Shown: positions 17,259 to 27,189 of the stretch, one piece after another
How positions within the stretch are numbered: position 1 is the stretch's first letter
Layout: each line of letters starts with the position of its first letter
NCBI RefSeq assembly: GCF_028682395.1
Contig: NZ_JANHLC010000006.1
Location: 186,001 to 250,000, forward strand
Origin: Pseudomonas putida
GTDB lineage: Bacteria; Pseudomonadota; Gammaproteobacteria; Pseudomonadales; Pseudomonadaceae
DNA length: 64,000 nt
Reading direction: 5' to 3'
Notes under the pieces: generated by a model
The model's database searches: none
The model's input: only the letters and a program-made list of their open reading frames with translations
What the model was told of the DNA's origin: nothing
Program-made: the position numbers and the translations under genes

Positions 17259-20200
17259 TCAAAAATCACGCTTGTAGAAGATATCCAGCGAACTGGCGAT
17301 ACCACTCGCCGCCTCCAGATACACCTTTTTGCTCAACATATAACGCAAGGCAATGGTGTTCGCCGGTTCGAAAACCCCGACCCCATAACGCAGGCTCAGC
17401 CGCTCGGTAATCTTGCCGCTGGCGACCACCGCCGTGTTGTTGCCACTGCCTTCGGTATCCAGTTCGAAATCCTGGATGCCGAGGTTTTTCGCCAAATCGC
17501 CGGTAATCGACGAACTCCCCATCAAACCCAGCCCCAATGCCGCCTGGGCCAGCATATTGTTGTCTTCGCCCGTGGTACTCAGCGGACGTCCCAGGACCAG
17601 ATAGGAAAGCGCCTGCTCCTGGCTCATGGCCGGCTCGGAAAACACCTGGGTGGTCGGCTGTTCGGCGTTGCCGCTCAGGCGAATCCCGGCAATCACATCG
17701 CCGGTCTGGCGAATCGCTTCGATATCCAGGTAAGGCTGGTCAATCGGCCCGGCAAACAGCAACCGCGCACGGCGAATGGTCAGGCGCTGGCCGTAGGCCC
17801 GATAGCGTCCGTCATTGAGGCGCAGCTCGCCGCGGGTATCCAGGTTGTCGCCAATATGCACCTGCCCCTGCAAGGTGGCCGTGAGGCCGAAGCCAGTGAA
17901 ACTGAGTTTTTCCTGGCCGACCTCGACATCAATATCCATGGCCATCGCCAGCGGTGCATTGGCCTGCGTGGTCTGCTGGCCGACGATGATGGTGTCATCC
18001 GACACTTTGACGGTCGAGGGCGGCAGCTCGCGCACAACAATCGCGCCCTTGGGCACCAGCACCTTGCCGGAAATCGCCAGGTGCTCATCATGCAGGCTCA
18101 ACTTCAAATCCGGCGCCACTTCCAACTGGGCATAGGGTTCGACACTGATCGGCAGGCGCGTACCGCGCAGGCTCAGGTCCACTGCCAGCCCTTTGGCCCA
18201 GGCGACCTGCCCGCTCAAATGCCCCTGGCCCGCTTCGCCACTGTTCCAACTGCCAGTGATCTGCAGGTTTTCCCCGGCAATCAGCGCCTGTACCTGGAGA
18301 TCACGTAGATGGGTCGGCAGCTCGGCACCGGCAATCTCGCCGCCGCTCAACACCAGGCTGCCGTTGACCTGGGGCATCAGCAATCCACCAGAGATACGCC
18401 CGCTTCCGTTGAGCCGGCCATTGAGTTTTTCCACCATGGGCACAAAGGGTCGCGCCACGGCCAGGTCGAGGCCGCTGAGGCGAAACTCGCCACTCAGAGG
18501 CTTATTGCGTGCCACGGGGTTAAGCTGGGTCTTGACGCTCAACTCACCCAGTTGCCCACCCCGAAAGGTCAGCTCGCTATCGATGCGACGCGGATTGAGG
18601 AGGCTGTCAAAACGCAAGGTGTCGTAAGGGAAGTCCAACCACTGATTCTTCTCCCGCACCCGCAGCGTACCGCCGCTGGCATCGACCATGATCCGGCCTT
18701 TCGGACCGCTGGCCGGCAAGTCGAGTTGCAGGTCGGCGCTCAGTCGGCCCTGCCAGCCGAAGTCCTTGGGCAACCATTGCGCGAGGCTTTCGATGGGGAA
18801 CTGTTTGAGGTGAAAACGCAGGCGCGGGTCCGGCATCAGCCGCTGGTCTTCGCCGCACAGGCTGGCATCGCCGGAACGCCAGCAATGCGCCCCAAAGTTC
18901 AGCCGGCCATCGGCGAGGCGCTCGAGCTTGGCCGGGCCTTGCAACAACCAGTCCTGGCCACCGGCCTGGATTTCGCCACTGGCCAGGCGACCGCGCCAGT
19001 TGCCGCGATCCAACGCGCCATCCAGGCCCAGATCCAGTTTCAACTGCGGCCCCTGCAAAGCCACTTGCAACTGCTGGCGCTTGATATCGCCCTGGCCGCT
19101 GGCGGTCAGCGTCCCCAGTGCTGTTTCGCCGGCCTGAATGCCGCTGCCCTTGAACGTCAGTCGGCCCCGTTGCCCATTGTCGAGGCTGGCATCCAGGGCG
19201 AGGCTTTGCAGGCGATTGTCGGCAAACGCCAGTTGCTGGCCTTGCAGGGTAAGTGAGCCCTGGGGCGCCTTGGGTGTACCGGCCAGGGCCAGTCGCCCGT
19301 TCAGTTGTCCACGCAACTCGGGCCAGAGCTGGCCCAGGCGCGGCAAATTGAGATCAACCTGCCCAGCCAGGCGCTGCTGCAGGCTCGCGCTGCCGGTGAT
19401 ACGGTTGTCGCCCAACTGGATGTGCAGGGTCGAAAGGCTCCATTGCTCCCCCGCACCTTGGGCCTTGGCCTGGAAAACCGCCGGCTGGCCGCGCAGCCGG
19501 CCCTTGAGGTCCAGGTCGGCATTGAGGCTCAGGCGCTGATCCTTGATTTCGCCCTGGCTACGCAACGGCCCGGCGAGCGTGCCCGGCAGTTCCGCCACCC
19601 AGTAGGCCGGATTCAGCGCGCTGAACTGCAGCGCGGTGTCCCAGGCAATGCCATCGGCAAAGCGCAGCTTCAGATGACCGTCAGCCTTGCCCTGCCCCGC
19701 CACCAGTTGCAGCTGGGGCAAGAAGATCTGCTGCATATCACCGCTGAAGGGGCTGCCCAGGCTAAAGGCGCCTGCCGGTCCATCGAGGGCCGCCTGGAAG
19801 TTGCCCAGGTAGTTGCCGTCGCGGTACTGCACCTCGGCGGTAAAGGTCTTGAGCGTGACCGCCGGCTCATCGATTTCGGCGTACAGCCGATGCCAGGGGA
19901 AGTCACGCCAGGCGACCTTGGCCTCGGCCGTGAGACCTTGTTGCCAATCCACCTGGCCACTGAGCTTGAGGTGCTGCTGCGTACCGGCCGTCAGGTCCAG
20001 GCCGGCGAGCTGCGCGCCCTTGGCATCGACCCGCCCCTGCAGGCGCAACGCCACCGGCCCCTGTTCGGCGGGCAGGCTGGCCTGGCCCTGCAGGGCATAG
20101 CCATGTTGCAGATCGCCGGCACCGCTCAGCTCAAGTTGATTGAGCAATAGGGTATCGGGCAAGTCGGCACTGGCCCTGAAGCCATCGGCGCTGATCCGTA

Positions 20201-20930
20201 TCTGGGCCGGCAGGTTCTCGGCCAGCGGCTGCAACTGCGCATTCAGTTGCCCGGCCAGGTAACCCCGGCTGTCGGCCTTGAGGTTGAGGGTCTTGAGCAG
20301 GTTACCCTGGATCGTCAGCGCCAGATCCCAGGGTTGCCCATCCGGGGCCGGCAGCTTCAGGCTGCCGCTGGCGCTCAACGGCCAGTCCCCCGCGGGCTGG
20401 AGCAAGCCGCTCAGGTCCAGGGCAAGCCCCTCGCGCTGCAGTTGCAGGGCCTCGATACGCAGCCCTTCATCCGTCCAGGCTGCGGCCAACTGCAGGTCCT
20501 TGAGCTGTTCACCGCCATCGAGCCGCAGACTGCCGAGGCGCACGTCGCCCAGGCGGATCGTCAATGGCAGGTGCAGGTCCGGCAAGGTCATGGGGCCACT
20601 GCTGGACGTATCCTGGGCAGGCGCCAGTTGCAGGTCGATCTGCTCCACCACCAGCCGGTCAATGCACAGCGTCAGGCGCGCCAGACACAGCGGTGACCAG
20701 TCGAACCGCACCTGATCCAGCTCGACCCGGTCGCCACCCTGCTCCCAGAGCACCCGGTCGGCCTGCCATTGCCCGGCCAAGCGGCCCTGATAAGCCTCGA
20801 CCTGTAAACCCGGGACCTGGCCCAGCAGCCAGCGGCCGCCGGCTTGGGTACCCAGCAGCAATCCAATCGCCACGACCAGCAGGAGCAGCGGCGCCAACAC
20901 GGCCACCAGAATCTTCACACCACGCGTCAC
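17259..20930 (-). CDS. tamB: Translocation and assembly module protein TamB
   Basis: A 1223-residue inner-membrane-anchored periplasmic bridge protein that works with TamA in outer-membrane protein insertion and lipid transport. One N-terminal membrane anchor (VKILVAVLAPLLLLVVAIGLLL) is followed by a very long, repetitive, beta-rich region with Leu/Gly/Gln-rich strands, then the conserved C-terminal DUF490 domain (about the last 330 residues), ending in Phe like an outer-membrane partner signal. The start is GTG, overlapping the tamA stop (GTGA), so translation is coupled. Confidence 0.95.
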   Translation of the reverse strand: MTRGVKILVAVLAPLLLLVVAIGLLLGTQAGGRWLLGQVPGLQVEAYQGRLAGQWQADRVLWEQGGDRVELDQVRFDWSPLCLARLTLCIDRLVVEQIDLQLAPAQDTSSSGPMTLPDLHLPLTIRLGDVRLGSLRLDGGEQLKDLQLAAAWTDEGLRIEALQLQREGLALDLSGLLQPAGDWPLSASGSLKLPAPDGQPWDLALTIQGNLLKTLNLKADSRGYLAGQLNAQLQPLAENLPAQIRISADGFRASADLPDTLLLNQLELSGAGDLQHGYALQGQASLPAEQGPVALRLQGRVDAKGAQLAGLDLTAGTQQHLKLSGQVDWQQGLTAEAKVAWRDFPWHRLYAEIDEPAVTLKTFTAEVQYRDGNYLGNFQAALDGPAGAFSLGSPFSGDMQQIFLPQLQLVAGQGKADGHLKLRFADGIAWDTALQFSALNPAYWVAELPGTLAGPLRSQGEIKDQRLSLNADLDLKGRLRGQPAVFQAKAQGAGEQWSLSTLHIQLGDNRITGSASLQQRLAGQVDLNLPRLGQLWPELRGQLNGRLALAGTPKAPQGSLTLQGQQLAFADNRLQSLALDASLDNGQRGRLTFKGSGIQAGETALGTLTASGQGDIKRQQLQVALQGPQLKLDLGLDGALDRGNWRGRLASGEIQAGGQDWLLQGPAKLERLADGRLNFGAHCWRSGDASLCGEDQRLMPDPRLRFHLKQFPIESLAQWLPKDFGWQGRLSADLQLDLPASGPKGRIMVDASGGTLRVREKNQWLDFPYDTLRFDSLLNPRRIDSELTFRGGQLGELSVKTQLNPVARNKPLSGEFRLSGLDLAVARPFVPMVEKLNGRLNGSGRISGGLLMPQVNGSLVLSGGEIAGAELPTHLRDLQVQALIAGENLQITGSWNSGEAGQGHLSGQVAWAKGLAVDLSLRGTRLPISVEPYAQLEVAPDLKLSLHDEHLAISGKVLVPKGAIVVRELPPSTVKVSDDTIIVGQQTTQANAPLAMAMDIDVEVGQEKLSFTGFGLTATLQGQVHIGDNLDTRGELRLNDGRYRAYGQRLTIRRARLLFAGPIDQPYLDIEAIRQTGDVIAGIRLSGNAEQPTTQVFSEPAMSQEQALSYLVLGRPLSTTGEDNNMLAQAALGLGLMGSSSITGDLAKNLGIQDFELDTEGSGNNTAVVASGKITERLSLRYGVGVFEPANTIALRYMLSKKVYLEAASGIASSLDIFYKRDF

Positions 20931-22654
20931 AGCTCCGGCCCCATGGAAAAGTGCAAACGAATACCGCCGTCATCATTCAGCGCCCGCGCCAGGTCCAGCC
21001 GCAGCGGACCGACCGGCGAGACCCAGCGCACGCCGATCCCGACCCCGGTCTTGAGGCTCGGCAGTTCGAGGGAGTTGAACGAGTTACCCTGGTCGACAAA
21101 GGTCGCCACCCGCCATTTCTCGGCCACCGAATACTGGTACTCGGCACTCGCCGCCACCATGTAGCGCCCACCGACCCGGTCGCCGTCGGCGTTTTCCGGA
21201 GACAGGCTTTGATAATCGTAACCGCGCACGCTCTGATCGCCACCGGCAAAGAAGCGCAGGGACGGTGGCACCGATTTGTAGCCGTTGGTCGCGCTGCCCC
21301 CCAACTGCACCCGCCCGAGAAAACGATGACGATCCCACAGGGTCGTCAAGCCCTTGAGTAGCACCGTGCCATGCAGCAGGTTGGTATCGGCGAGCAGGCC
21401 TTCCTTGGCCACCTGGGCATCGAACTGCAGCCGGTAGCCATTGTGCGGGTCAATACGGTTGTCGCTACGCAGGTAGGAATAGCTAACCCCGGGCATCAAC
21501 AAGGTGCTGAGCCCCGAGTCGTCGCCAAGCCGGTACTCTTCGTGCTGCCATTTCAGCGAAATCACCCGCTGCCAGCCACTGGCCAACTTGCTGTGCCATT
21601 CGGGGCCGACGGTGAGCAGCTTGCTCAGGGTGTCGGTATTGGACAGCTCTTCATACTGATAACCGCCGGCAAAGCGCAGCTTGTCGGTCAGCGGCGGATC
21701 AAGTGGCACGTCATACCAGAGGCCGATGTTCTGCCGCGGTGCCGACAGTTCCGACTCGAAACCGTAGCTATGCCCCTGCGGGTTGGCCCAGTGCCGGGTC
21801 CAGTTGGCCTTGCCGCGCGGCCCGACGTCGGTCGAGAAGCCCAGGCCCAGGCCCATGGTCCGGGGCTTGCGGGTCTGCAGCTGGACATCGACCGGAATCA
21901 CCTGGGCCACCGCATTGGCTGGCGTAGTGTCGACACGCACCCCCTCGAAATAGCCACTGCCTTGCAGTGCCTGGTTCAATTCGGCGATCAATTCGGAGTC
22001 GTAGGGGGTGTCGGCCTTGAACGGCACCATGCGCTGCAGCAACTCTTCATCAAAGGGCGTATCGCCAGCAAAGTGCACCTGGCCCAGGCGGTAACGCGGG
22101 CCGCTTTCATAGACCAGATCGATATCGGCCACACCGGCCAGGGGGTCGACCTTCAAGGTCTGCTGGGTAAAGTGCCCGCTGAAAAAACCGTAGCGCGACG
22201 CCTGGTTCTGGATCAGTCGCTTGGCATCTTCATAGTGGCCGTGATTGAGCACCGCGCCGGGCTGCAACGCATCGCTACGGGGCACGCGAAAAGACTTGAG
22301 TTCAGCCGCCGGGCCTTCGATCCGCACGGTGACATTGCGCAAATGCACCGGCTCACCCGGGTCGACCGTCAGGACCAGGCGCGGCACCTTGACGGTCTTG
22401 ACCTCGCTCGTCACTCGCGCCTGGTAGTAGCCCAAGGCCTGGGCGGCCTTGCGCGCCTGCTCCTCGGCGCCGCGACTGAAACGCAGCAGAGCCTCTTCGT
22501 CACGATCACCAAGGCTGCCGATATAGCCCTCGATATTGGCCTTGAGCTCGGCATTGGCCGGCTTGATCTTGACCTGCAACTCGCTCTCGGCAAGCGCGGC
22601 GCAGCTGCAGAGCAGCACCAGCAATGCGCTGGCTAATTTTCCTGGAAACGTCAT
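20927..22654 (-). CDS. tamA: Outer-membrane assembly protein TamA
   Basis: A 575-residue Omp85-family outer-membrane protein. The start ATG 22654 gives a signal peptide (LASALLVLLCSCAALAES), then three POTRA domains (about residues 25-265) and a 16-strand barrel ending near GIRLHFSMGPEL. The barrel motif VRGYDYQSL (the VRGF/Y lid-lock motif) is present. It forms the outer-membrane half of the Tam complex with TamB, encoded immediately downstream with a 4-bp overlap. Confidence 0.95.
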   Translation of the reverse strand: MTFPGKLASALLVLLCSCAALAESELQVKIKPANAELKANIEGYIGSLGDRDEEALLRFSRGAEEQARKAAQALGYYQARVTSEVKTVKVPRLVLTVDPGEPVHLRNVTVRIEGPAAELKSFRVPRSDALQPGAVLNHGHYEDAKRLIQNQASRYGFFSGHFTQQTLKVDPLAGVADIDLVYESGPRYRLGQVHFAGDTPFDEELLQRMVPFKADTPYDSELIAELNQALQGSGYFEGVRVDTTPANAVAQVIPVDVQLQTRKPRTMGLGLGFSTDVGPRGKANWTRHWANPQGHSYGFESELSAPRQNIGLWYDVPLDPPLTDKLRFAGGYQYEELSNTDTLSKLLTVGPEWHSKLASGWQRVISLKWQHEEYRLGDDSGLSTLLMPGVSYSYLRSDNRIDPHNGYRLQFDAQVAKEGLLADTNLLHGTVLLKGLTTLWDRHRFLGRVQLGGSATNGYKSVPPSLRFFAGGDQSVRGYDYQSLSPENADGDRVGGRYMVAASAEYQYSVAEKWRVATFVDQGNSFNSLELPSLKTGVGIGVRWVSPVGPLRLDLARALNDDGGIRLHFSMGPEL

Positions 22655-22716
22655 AGGCGCGGATGCTACCACGAGCGAGGGACCGTCATAGAGCGCACCA
22701 CGGCGCAAAAAGTTCG

Positions 22717-23370
22717 CTAGTGATTACCGGCTTTATCCACGACCTGCGGGTTGGGATGGAAAAACACGTGCTCGCGGATCGGCCCCACCGCCACCTCGCC
22801 GATATCCTGATAGCCCTGACGCGTGTAGAACTCCAGGTAACGCGGGTTGCCGGTATCCAGGACCACGCCCTCGGAGTGCGGGTCCTCGGCGCACCAGTTA
22901 TGTACCGCCTGCAACAACTGCTCACCCAGGTGCCGACCCTGGAATTGCGGGTGAATGCCCAGCAATGGCAAGACATGCACCGCGTCCGTAGGCAGGCAGG
23001 CCAGCACCGCCTGGTGGTATTCCAGATATCGCCGGGTACACCGCAGGCCCGTACTGAGCAGCATCCGCAGGCGCCAGGCCCAGCTCTCGGTGATCCCCAG
23101 GCGCCGCTGCGGCGGCGCGATCAGGGCGATACCAACCAGCCGATCATCGATAAACAGGCCAATGGCAGGCAGGTCCTGCAAGAAGTGCTGCTTGACCAGT
23201 TCCCGTACCGTGGCGCGCACGCGCTGGTCGTAACCAGGGCGCTCGGACTCGAACAGGTAGGCAAAGGTCGGCTCGTGCCGATAGGCGTGGTACAGCATGG
23301 AGCGGGCTTCACGCGAGTAGCCGCTGTCGAGCAGGCGGACTTCTGCGAGGGCGGTCGAAGTATCTGGCAT
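22717..23370 (-). CDS. GNAT family N-acetyltransferase
   Basis: A 217-residue acetyltransferase starting at ATG 23370 (MPDTSTALAEVRLLDSGY). The acetyl-CoA-binding segment is LLGIHPQFQGRHLGEQLLQ and the C-terminal VLDTGNPRYLEFYTRQGY is typical. The architecture resembles GNATs adjoining tamA/xthA in other pseudomonads. Substrate unknown. It lies upstream of tamA on the same strand with a 62-bp gap and could be co-transcribed. Its leader contains two hairpins close to the ribosome site. Confidence 0.85.
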   Translation of the reverse strand: MPDTSTALAEVRLLDSGYSREARSMLYHAYRHEPTFAYLFESERPGYDQRVRATVRELVKQHFLQDLPAIGLFIDDRLVGIALIAPPQRRLGITESWAWRLRMLLSTGLRCTRRYLEYHQAVLACLPTDAVHVLPLLGIHPQFQGRHLGEQLLQAVHNWCAEDPHSEGVVLDTGNPRYLEFYTRQGYQDIGEVAVGPIREHVFFHPNPQVVDKAGNH

Positions 23371-23390
23371 CAGGCTGGTTCTCCCCCTGG

Positions 23391-23442
23391 ACACCGCTGC
23401 ACGGGCGGTGTTTCTCGTTCTCGTCGCCAACCGTGTGGCGAC
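23391..23442 (-). promoter_or_regulatory. Tandem hairpins in acetyltransferase leader
   Basis: Two perfect stems precede the acetyltransferase start: GTCGCC/GGCGAC (23423-23428 with 23437-23442, 8-nt loop) and ACACCGC/GCGGTGT (23391-23397 with 23405-23411, 7-nt loop). The second ends a few bases before the purine-rich ribosome site (complement of 23381-23387), so it could affect initiation or act as an attenuator. Confidence 0.4.
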
Positions 23443-23545
23443 CGGATGACTCTCTAGGACGTTAGCAGCGCATTTGCTCTGCCGCCATGCTGGCCGTGTC
23501 CGGGCTTGTCGGCTAGCATCGCTGGTTTTATCAGGACTGGCGCCC

Positions 23546-24358
23546 ATGAAGATCGTTTCGTTCAATATCAACGGGCTGCGCGCCCGCCCCCATCAACTGG
23601 CGGCGCTGATCGAGAAACACCAGCCGGACGTGATCGGCCTGCAGGAAACCAAGGTCAGCGACGAACAGTTCCCCCACGCCGAGATCGAAGCCCTGGGCTA
23701 TCACGTGCATTTTCACGGGCAGAAAGGTCATTACGGTGTTGCTCTGCTGTCTCGCCAGGCGCCCCTGGCCCTGCACAAAAGCTTCGCCAGCGACGAGGAA
23801 GACGCACAGCGCCGCTTTATCTGGGGCACTTATGCCGACAGCCATGGCAACCCGATCACCATCATGAACGGCTACTTCCCCCAGGGCGAAAGCCGCGACC
23901 ACCCCACCAAATTCCCGGCCAAGCAGCGTTTCTACAACGACCTGCAGACCCTGCTCGAAAGCCGGTTCAGCAACGACCAGCCCCTGATCGTCATGGGCGA
24001 TGTGAATATTTCGCCTCAGGACAAGGACATCGGCATCGGCCCGGACAATGCCAAGCGCTGGCTCAAGAGCGGCAAGTGCAGCTTCCTGCCTGAAGAGCGT
24101 GAATGGATGGAGCGCCTCAAGAACTGGGGGCTGGTCGACAGCTTCCGGCACCTGAACCCCGAGGTCGATGATCGCTTCAGCTGGTTCGACTACCGCAGCC
24201 GTGGCTTCGAGGACGAGCCCAAGCGCGGCCTGCGGATCGACCTGATCATGACGTCCAACGGCCTGGTGCCGCGGATCAAGGACGCCGGCGTTGACTACGA
24301 ACTACGCGCCATGGAAAAACCCTCCGACCACGCTCCGATCTGGCTCGAACTGAGCTGA
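23546..24358 (+). CDS. xthA: Exodeoxyribonuclease III
   Basis: A 270-residue AP endonuclease and 3'-5' exonuclease of base-excision repair. EEP-family motifs are all present: SFNINGLRARP, GLQETKV (metal-binding Glu), NGYFPQGE, MGDVNI, the LRIDLIM segment and the final SDHAPIWLEL with catalytic Asp-His. ATG 23546 starts MKIVSFNING, as in XthA. Monocistronic, divergent from the acetyltransferase. Confidence 0.97.
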   Translation: MKIVSFNINGLRARPHQLAALIEKHQPDVIGLQETKVSDEQFPHAEIEALGYHVHFHGQKGHYGVALLSRQAPLALHKSFASDEEDAQRRFIWGTYADSHGNPITIMNGYFPQGESRDHPTKFPAKQRFYNDLQTLLESRFSNDQPLIVMGDVNISPQDKDIGIGPDNAKRWLKSGKCSFLPEEREWMERLKNWGLVDSFRHLNPEVDDRFSWFDYRSRGFEDEPKRGLRIDLIMTSNGLVPRIKDAGVDYELRAMEKPSDHAPIWLELS

Positions 24359-24454
24359 CACCACCAGCGCCCCTACCCAGGGGCGCCCGTCATCTGCCTG
24401 TCATCATTTCGACTCATTCTTGCCGCACTTTCCCTTATTGAAGGTGCCGGCCCG

Positions 24455-25789
24455 ATGCTGCGCGCTGTCTTCCTGCTGCTCCTCTGCCCCCTGGCGCCCC
24501 CTGCCTTCGCGGCGCTGGCCGAACCGCCAGAGCACGGCCCGGCCCTGCGCATCCAGGGCTCCAACACCATTGGCGCCGAACTCGGCCCGGCCCTGGTCAA
24601 GGGCCTGCTTCACGCCCGTGGCTTGCACGATATTCACAACGAAAACACCGGCCGCGACAATGAACAGCGCATCGTCGGCACAACTGCCGACGGACGCCGC
24701 GTGGTGATGGAAGTCGCCGCCCATGGCTCGGGGACCGGTTTTACCGCACTCATGGCCGGGCAGGCCGACCTTGCTGCCGCCTCGCGGCCGATCAAGGACA
24801 GCGAGCGAGCCGAACTGCAAAGCCTGGGCGACCTGAAACACCCCGGCGCCGAGCAGATTATCGCCATCGATGGCCTGGCGATCATTGTGCATCCAGACAA
24901 CCCGCTGGAGCGGCTGAACACCGAACAACTGGCCCGGGTGTTCGCCGGCGAGATCAAGACCTGGGAAGAACTCGGCGGGCTGGGCGGGCCGATCCACCTG
25001 TATGCCCGTGACGATCAGTCGGGCACCTATGACACCTTCAGGGAGCTGGTCCTGGCCGGGCGCGGCAAAGCCCTGGCCAGCCAGGCCAGGCGCTTCGAGT
25101 CCAGCGAACGGCTGTCCGATGCAGTCAGCGCCGACCCACAGGGCATTGGCTTTATCGGCCTCCCCTCTGTGCGCCGGGGCAAGGCCATGGCCATTGTCGA
25201 TGGCGCTTCCGCGCCGATGCTGCCGGTCAATAGCCTGATCGCCACCGAGGACTACCCGCTCTCGCGCCGGCTGTACTTCTACCTGCCCGAAACCCGGCGC
25301 AACCCCTGGGCCGAACAACTGGTGCAATTCACCCAGAGCCCCGAAGGCCAGGCCATCGTTGCGCGCAGCGGTTTTATCGCCCAGACCGTCCACGCCATCA
25401 GCGTCCCCGCCAACCCGCAGATGCCCGAGGCCTACCGTAGCCTGGCTCGCCAGGCACAACGGCTGACCGTGAATTTTCGCTTCGAGGAAGGCAGCGCCAG
25501 CCTGGACAACAAGGCCCGCGAGGACCTGCGCCGAGTGGTCGACTATCTGCGCCAGCACAACAAGCTGGACCGGCGGGTCACGCTGGTGGGGTTTGGCGAT
25601 GCCAAGAGCGATCCACAGCGAGCAGCTTTGCTGTCCAAGCTACGGGCCATGGCGTTGCGCCGGGAATTGATCAAGGGCGGCGTGGTGCTGCGCGATATCC
25701 AGGCCGTCGGGGCGCAGATGCCGGTGGCCGCAAACAACCTGGATGAAGGCCGCTTCAGAAATCGCCGGGTCGAGGTTTGGGTGTACTAG
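24455..25789 (+). CDS. Phosphate-binding-like protein fused to OmpA domain
   Basis: A 444-residue secreted protein. A signal peptide (LRAVFLLLLCPLAPPAFA) is followed by a PstS-type type 2 periplasmic-binding domain (residues 30-320; QGSNTIGAEL, GSGTGFTAL, DDQSGTYDTF and the Ser/Thr/Asp ligand positions of phosphate-binding proteins) and a C-terminal OmpA peptidoglycan-binding domain (about 345-444; VNFRFEEGSASL, NRRVEVWVY). The fusion would tether an anion-binding domain to the cell wall. No ABC transporter genes are near, so sensing, storage or scavenging is more likely than transport. Confidence 0.9.
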   Translation: MLRAVFLLLLCPLAPPAFAALAEPPEHGPALRIQGSNTIGAELGPALVKGLLHARGLHDIHNENTGRDNEQRIVGTTADGRRVVMEVAAHGSGTGFTALMAGQADLAAASRPIKDSERAELQSLGDLKHPGAEQIIAIDGLAIIVHPDNPLERLNTEQLARVFAGEIKTWEELGGLGGPIHLYARDDQSGTYDTFRELVLAGRGKALASQARRFESSERLSDAVSADPQGIGFIGLPSVRRGKAMAIVDGASAPMLPVNSLIATEDYPLSRRLYFYLPETRRNPWAEQLVQFTQSPEGQAIVARSGFIAQTVHAISVPANPQMPEAYRSLARQAQRLTVNFRFEEGSASLDNKAREDLRRVVDYLRQHNKLDRRVTLVGFGDAKSDPQRAALLSKLRAMALRRELIKGGVVLRDIQAVGAQMPVAANNLDEGRFRNRRVEVWVY

Positions 25790-25795
25790 AAACAT

Positions 25796-25837
25796 CAACG
25801 CCCGATGGCGATCAATCCTGATCGCCATCGGGCGTTG
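25796..25837. terminator. Perfect 19-bp bidirectional terminator hairpin
   Basis: CAACGCCCGATGGCGATCA (25796-25814) is followed by a 4-nt loop and its exact complement (25819-25837). It lies between two convergent genes, 6 bp after the OmpA-fusion stop and 18 bp after the acyl-CoA dehydrogenase stop. Only short T runs flank it. Confidence 0.8.
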
Positions 25838-25855
25838 GTCACGGCCAGCGGCGAA

Positions 25856-27085
25856 TCAATGCCCGCCGCGCAACAGCTCGCGAGGCACGTGCTTGCCGAT
25901 CTCGAACTTGCCGATGGCCGCACGGTGCACCTCGTCCGGGCCATCGGCCAGGCGCAGGGTCCGTTGCATGGCATACATATAGGCCAGCGGGAAATCGTTG
26001 GAGACGCCGGCCCCCCCGTGGATCTGGATGGCGCGGTCGATCACCTTGAGGGCGACGTTCGGCGCGACCACCTTGATCTGGGCGATTTCGCTCTTGGCCA
26101 CCTTATTGCCCACGGTGTCCATCATGTACGCCGCCTTCAGGGTCAGCAGGCGGGCCATGTCGATCTCCATCCGTGAGTCGGCGATCTTGTCGATATTGCC
26201 GCCCAGGCGCGCCAGCGGCTTGCCAAAGGCGGTGCGCTCAACGGCGCGCTTGCACATCAACTCCAGCGCGCGCTCGGCCATGCCGATCGAGCGCATGCAG
26301 TGGTGGATACGGCCAGGACCAAGGCGCCCCTGGGCAATCTCGAAGCCGCGCCCTTCGCCCAGCAGGACGTTTTCGTAGGGCACACGCACATTATCGAAGA
26401 GCACTTCGGCGTGGCCATGGGGGGCATCGTCATAACCGAAGACCGGCAGCGGCCGGACAATCTTCACCCCTGGGGCATCCACCGGCACCAGGATCATCGA
26501 ATGCTGCTGGTGGCGCGGCGCATCGGGGTTGCTCAGGCCCATGAAGATCAGGATCTTGCAACGCGGGTCACAGGCGCCGGAGGTCCACCATTTCTTGCCG
26601 TTGATCACCCACTCATCGCCGTCACGCACCGCACGCGCCGCCATATTGGTGGCGTCGGATGAGGCCACATCCGGCTCGGTCATGGCAAACGCCGAACGGA
26701 TCTCGCCGCGCAGCAAGGGCTCCAGCCATTGGCGCTTCTGCGCTTCGTTGGCGTAGCGCACCAGCACTTCCATATTGCCGGTGTCCGGCGCCGAACAGTT
26801 GAACGGCTCCGGGCCGAGCAGCGAGCGGCCCATGATTTCCGCCAGGGGCGCGTATTCCAGATTGGTCAGGCCGGCACCCAGCTCGGACTCGGGCAGAAAC
26901 AGGTTCCACAGGCCTTCGGCTTTGGCCTTGGCCTTGAGCTCTTCCATGATTGCCGTGGGCTGCCAGCGATCGCCTTCGCCGACCTGACGTTCGAACACCG
27001 GTTCAGCCGGATAGACATAGGCGTCCATAAACGCGGTGACGCGCTCACGCAGTTCCTGAACCTTCGGCGAGTAAGCGAAATCCAT
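25856..27085 (-). CDS. Acyl-CoA dehydrogenase
   Basis: A 409-residue FAD-dependent acyl-CoA dehydrogenase. FAMTEPDVASSDATNM is the FAD-binding signature and GGNIDKIADSRMEI, QIHGGAGVSNDFPLA and a closing RLADGPDEVHRAAIGK match the long-subfamily members (ACAD10/11-like, PA-type FadE) that act on unusual or branched acyl-CoAs. ATG 27085 begins MDFAYSPKVQELRERV. It is monocistronic and divergent from a LysR regulator that probably controls it. Substrate not deducible. Confidence 0.92.
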   Translation of the reverse strand: MDFAYSPKVQELRERVTAFMDAYVYPAEPVFERQVGEGDRWQPTAIMEELKAKAKAEGLWNLFLPESELGAGLTNLEYAPLAEIMGRSLLGPEPFNCSAPDTGNMEVLVRYANEAQKRQWLEPLLRGEIRSAFAMTEPDVASSDATNMAARAVRDGDEWVINGKKWWTSGACDPRCKILIFMGLSNPDAPRHQQHSMILVPVDAPGVKIVRPLPVFGYDDAPHGHAEVLFDNVRVPYENVLLGEGRGFEIAQGRLGPGRIHHCMRSIGMAERALELMCKRAVERTAFGKPLARLGGNIDKIADSRMEIDMARLLTLKAAYMMDTVGNKVAKSEIAQIKVVAPNVALKVIDRAIQIHGGAGVSNDFPLAYMYAMQRTLRLADGPDEVHRAAIGKFEIGKHVPRELLRGGH

Positions 27086-27189
27086 GGGCAGATACCTTCT
27101 GGAGAGAGGTTGTTTAGGTCATGAAGTCGATGCTAGAGCAGCTACGAAAATTTACCTAACCTATTCTCGGCGTGTATTAACATTCATCA

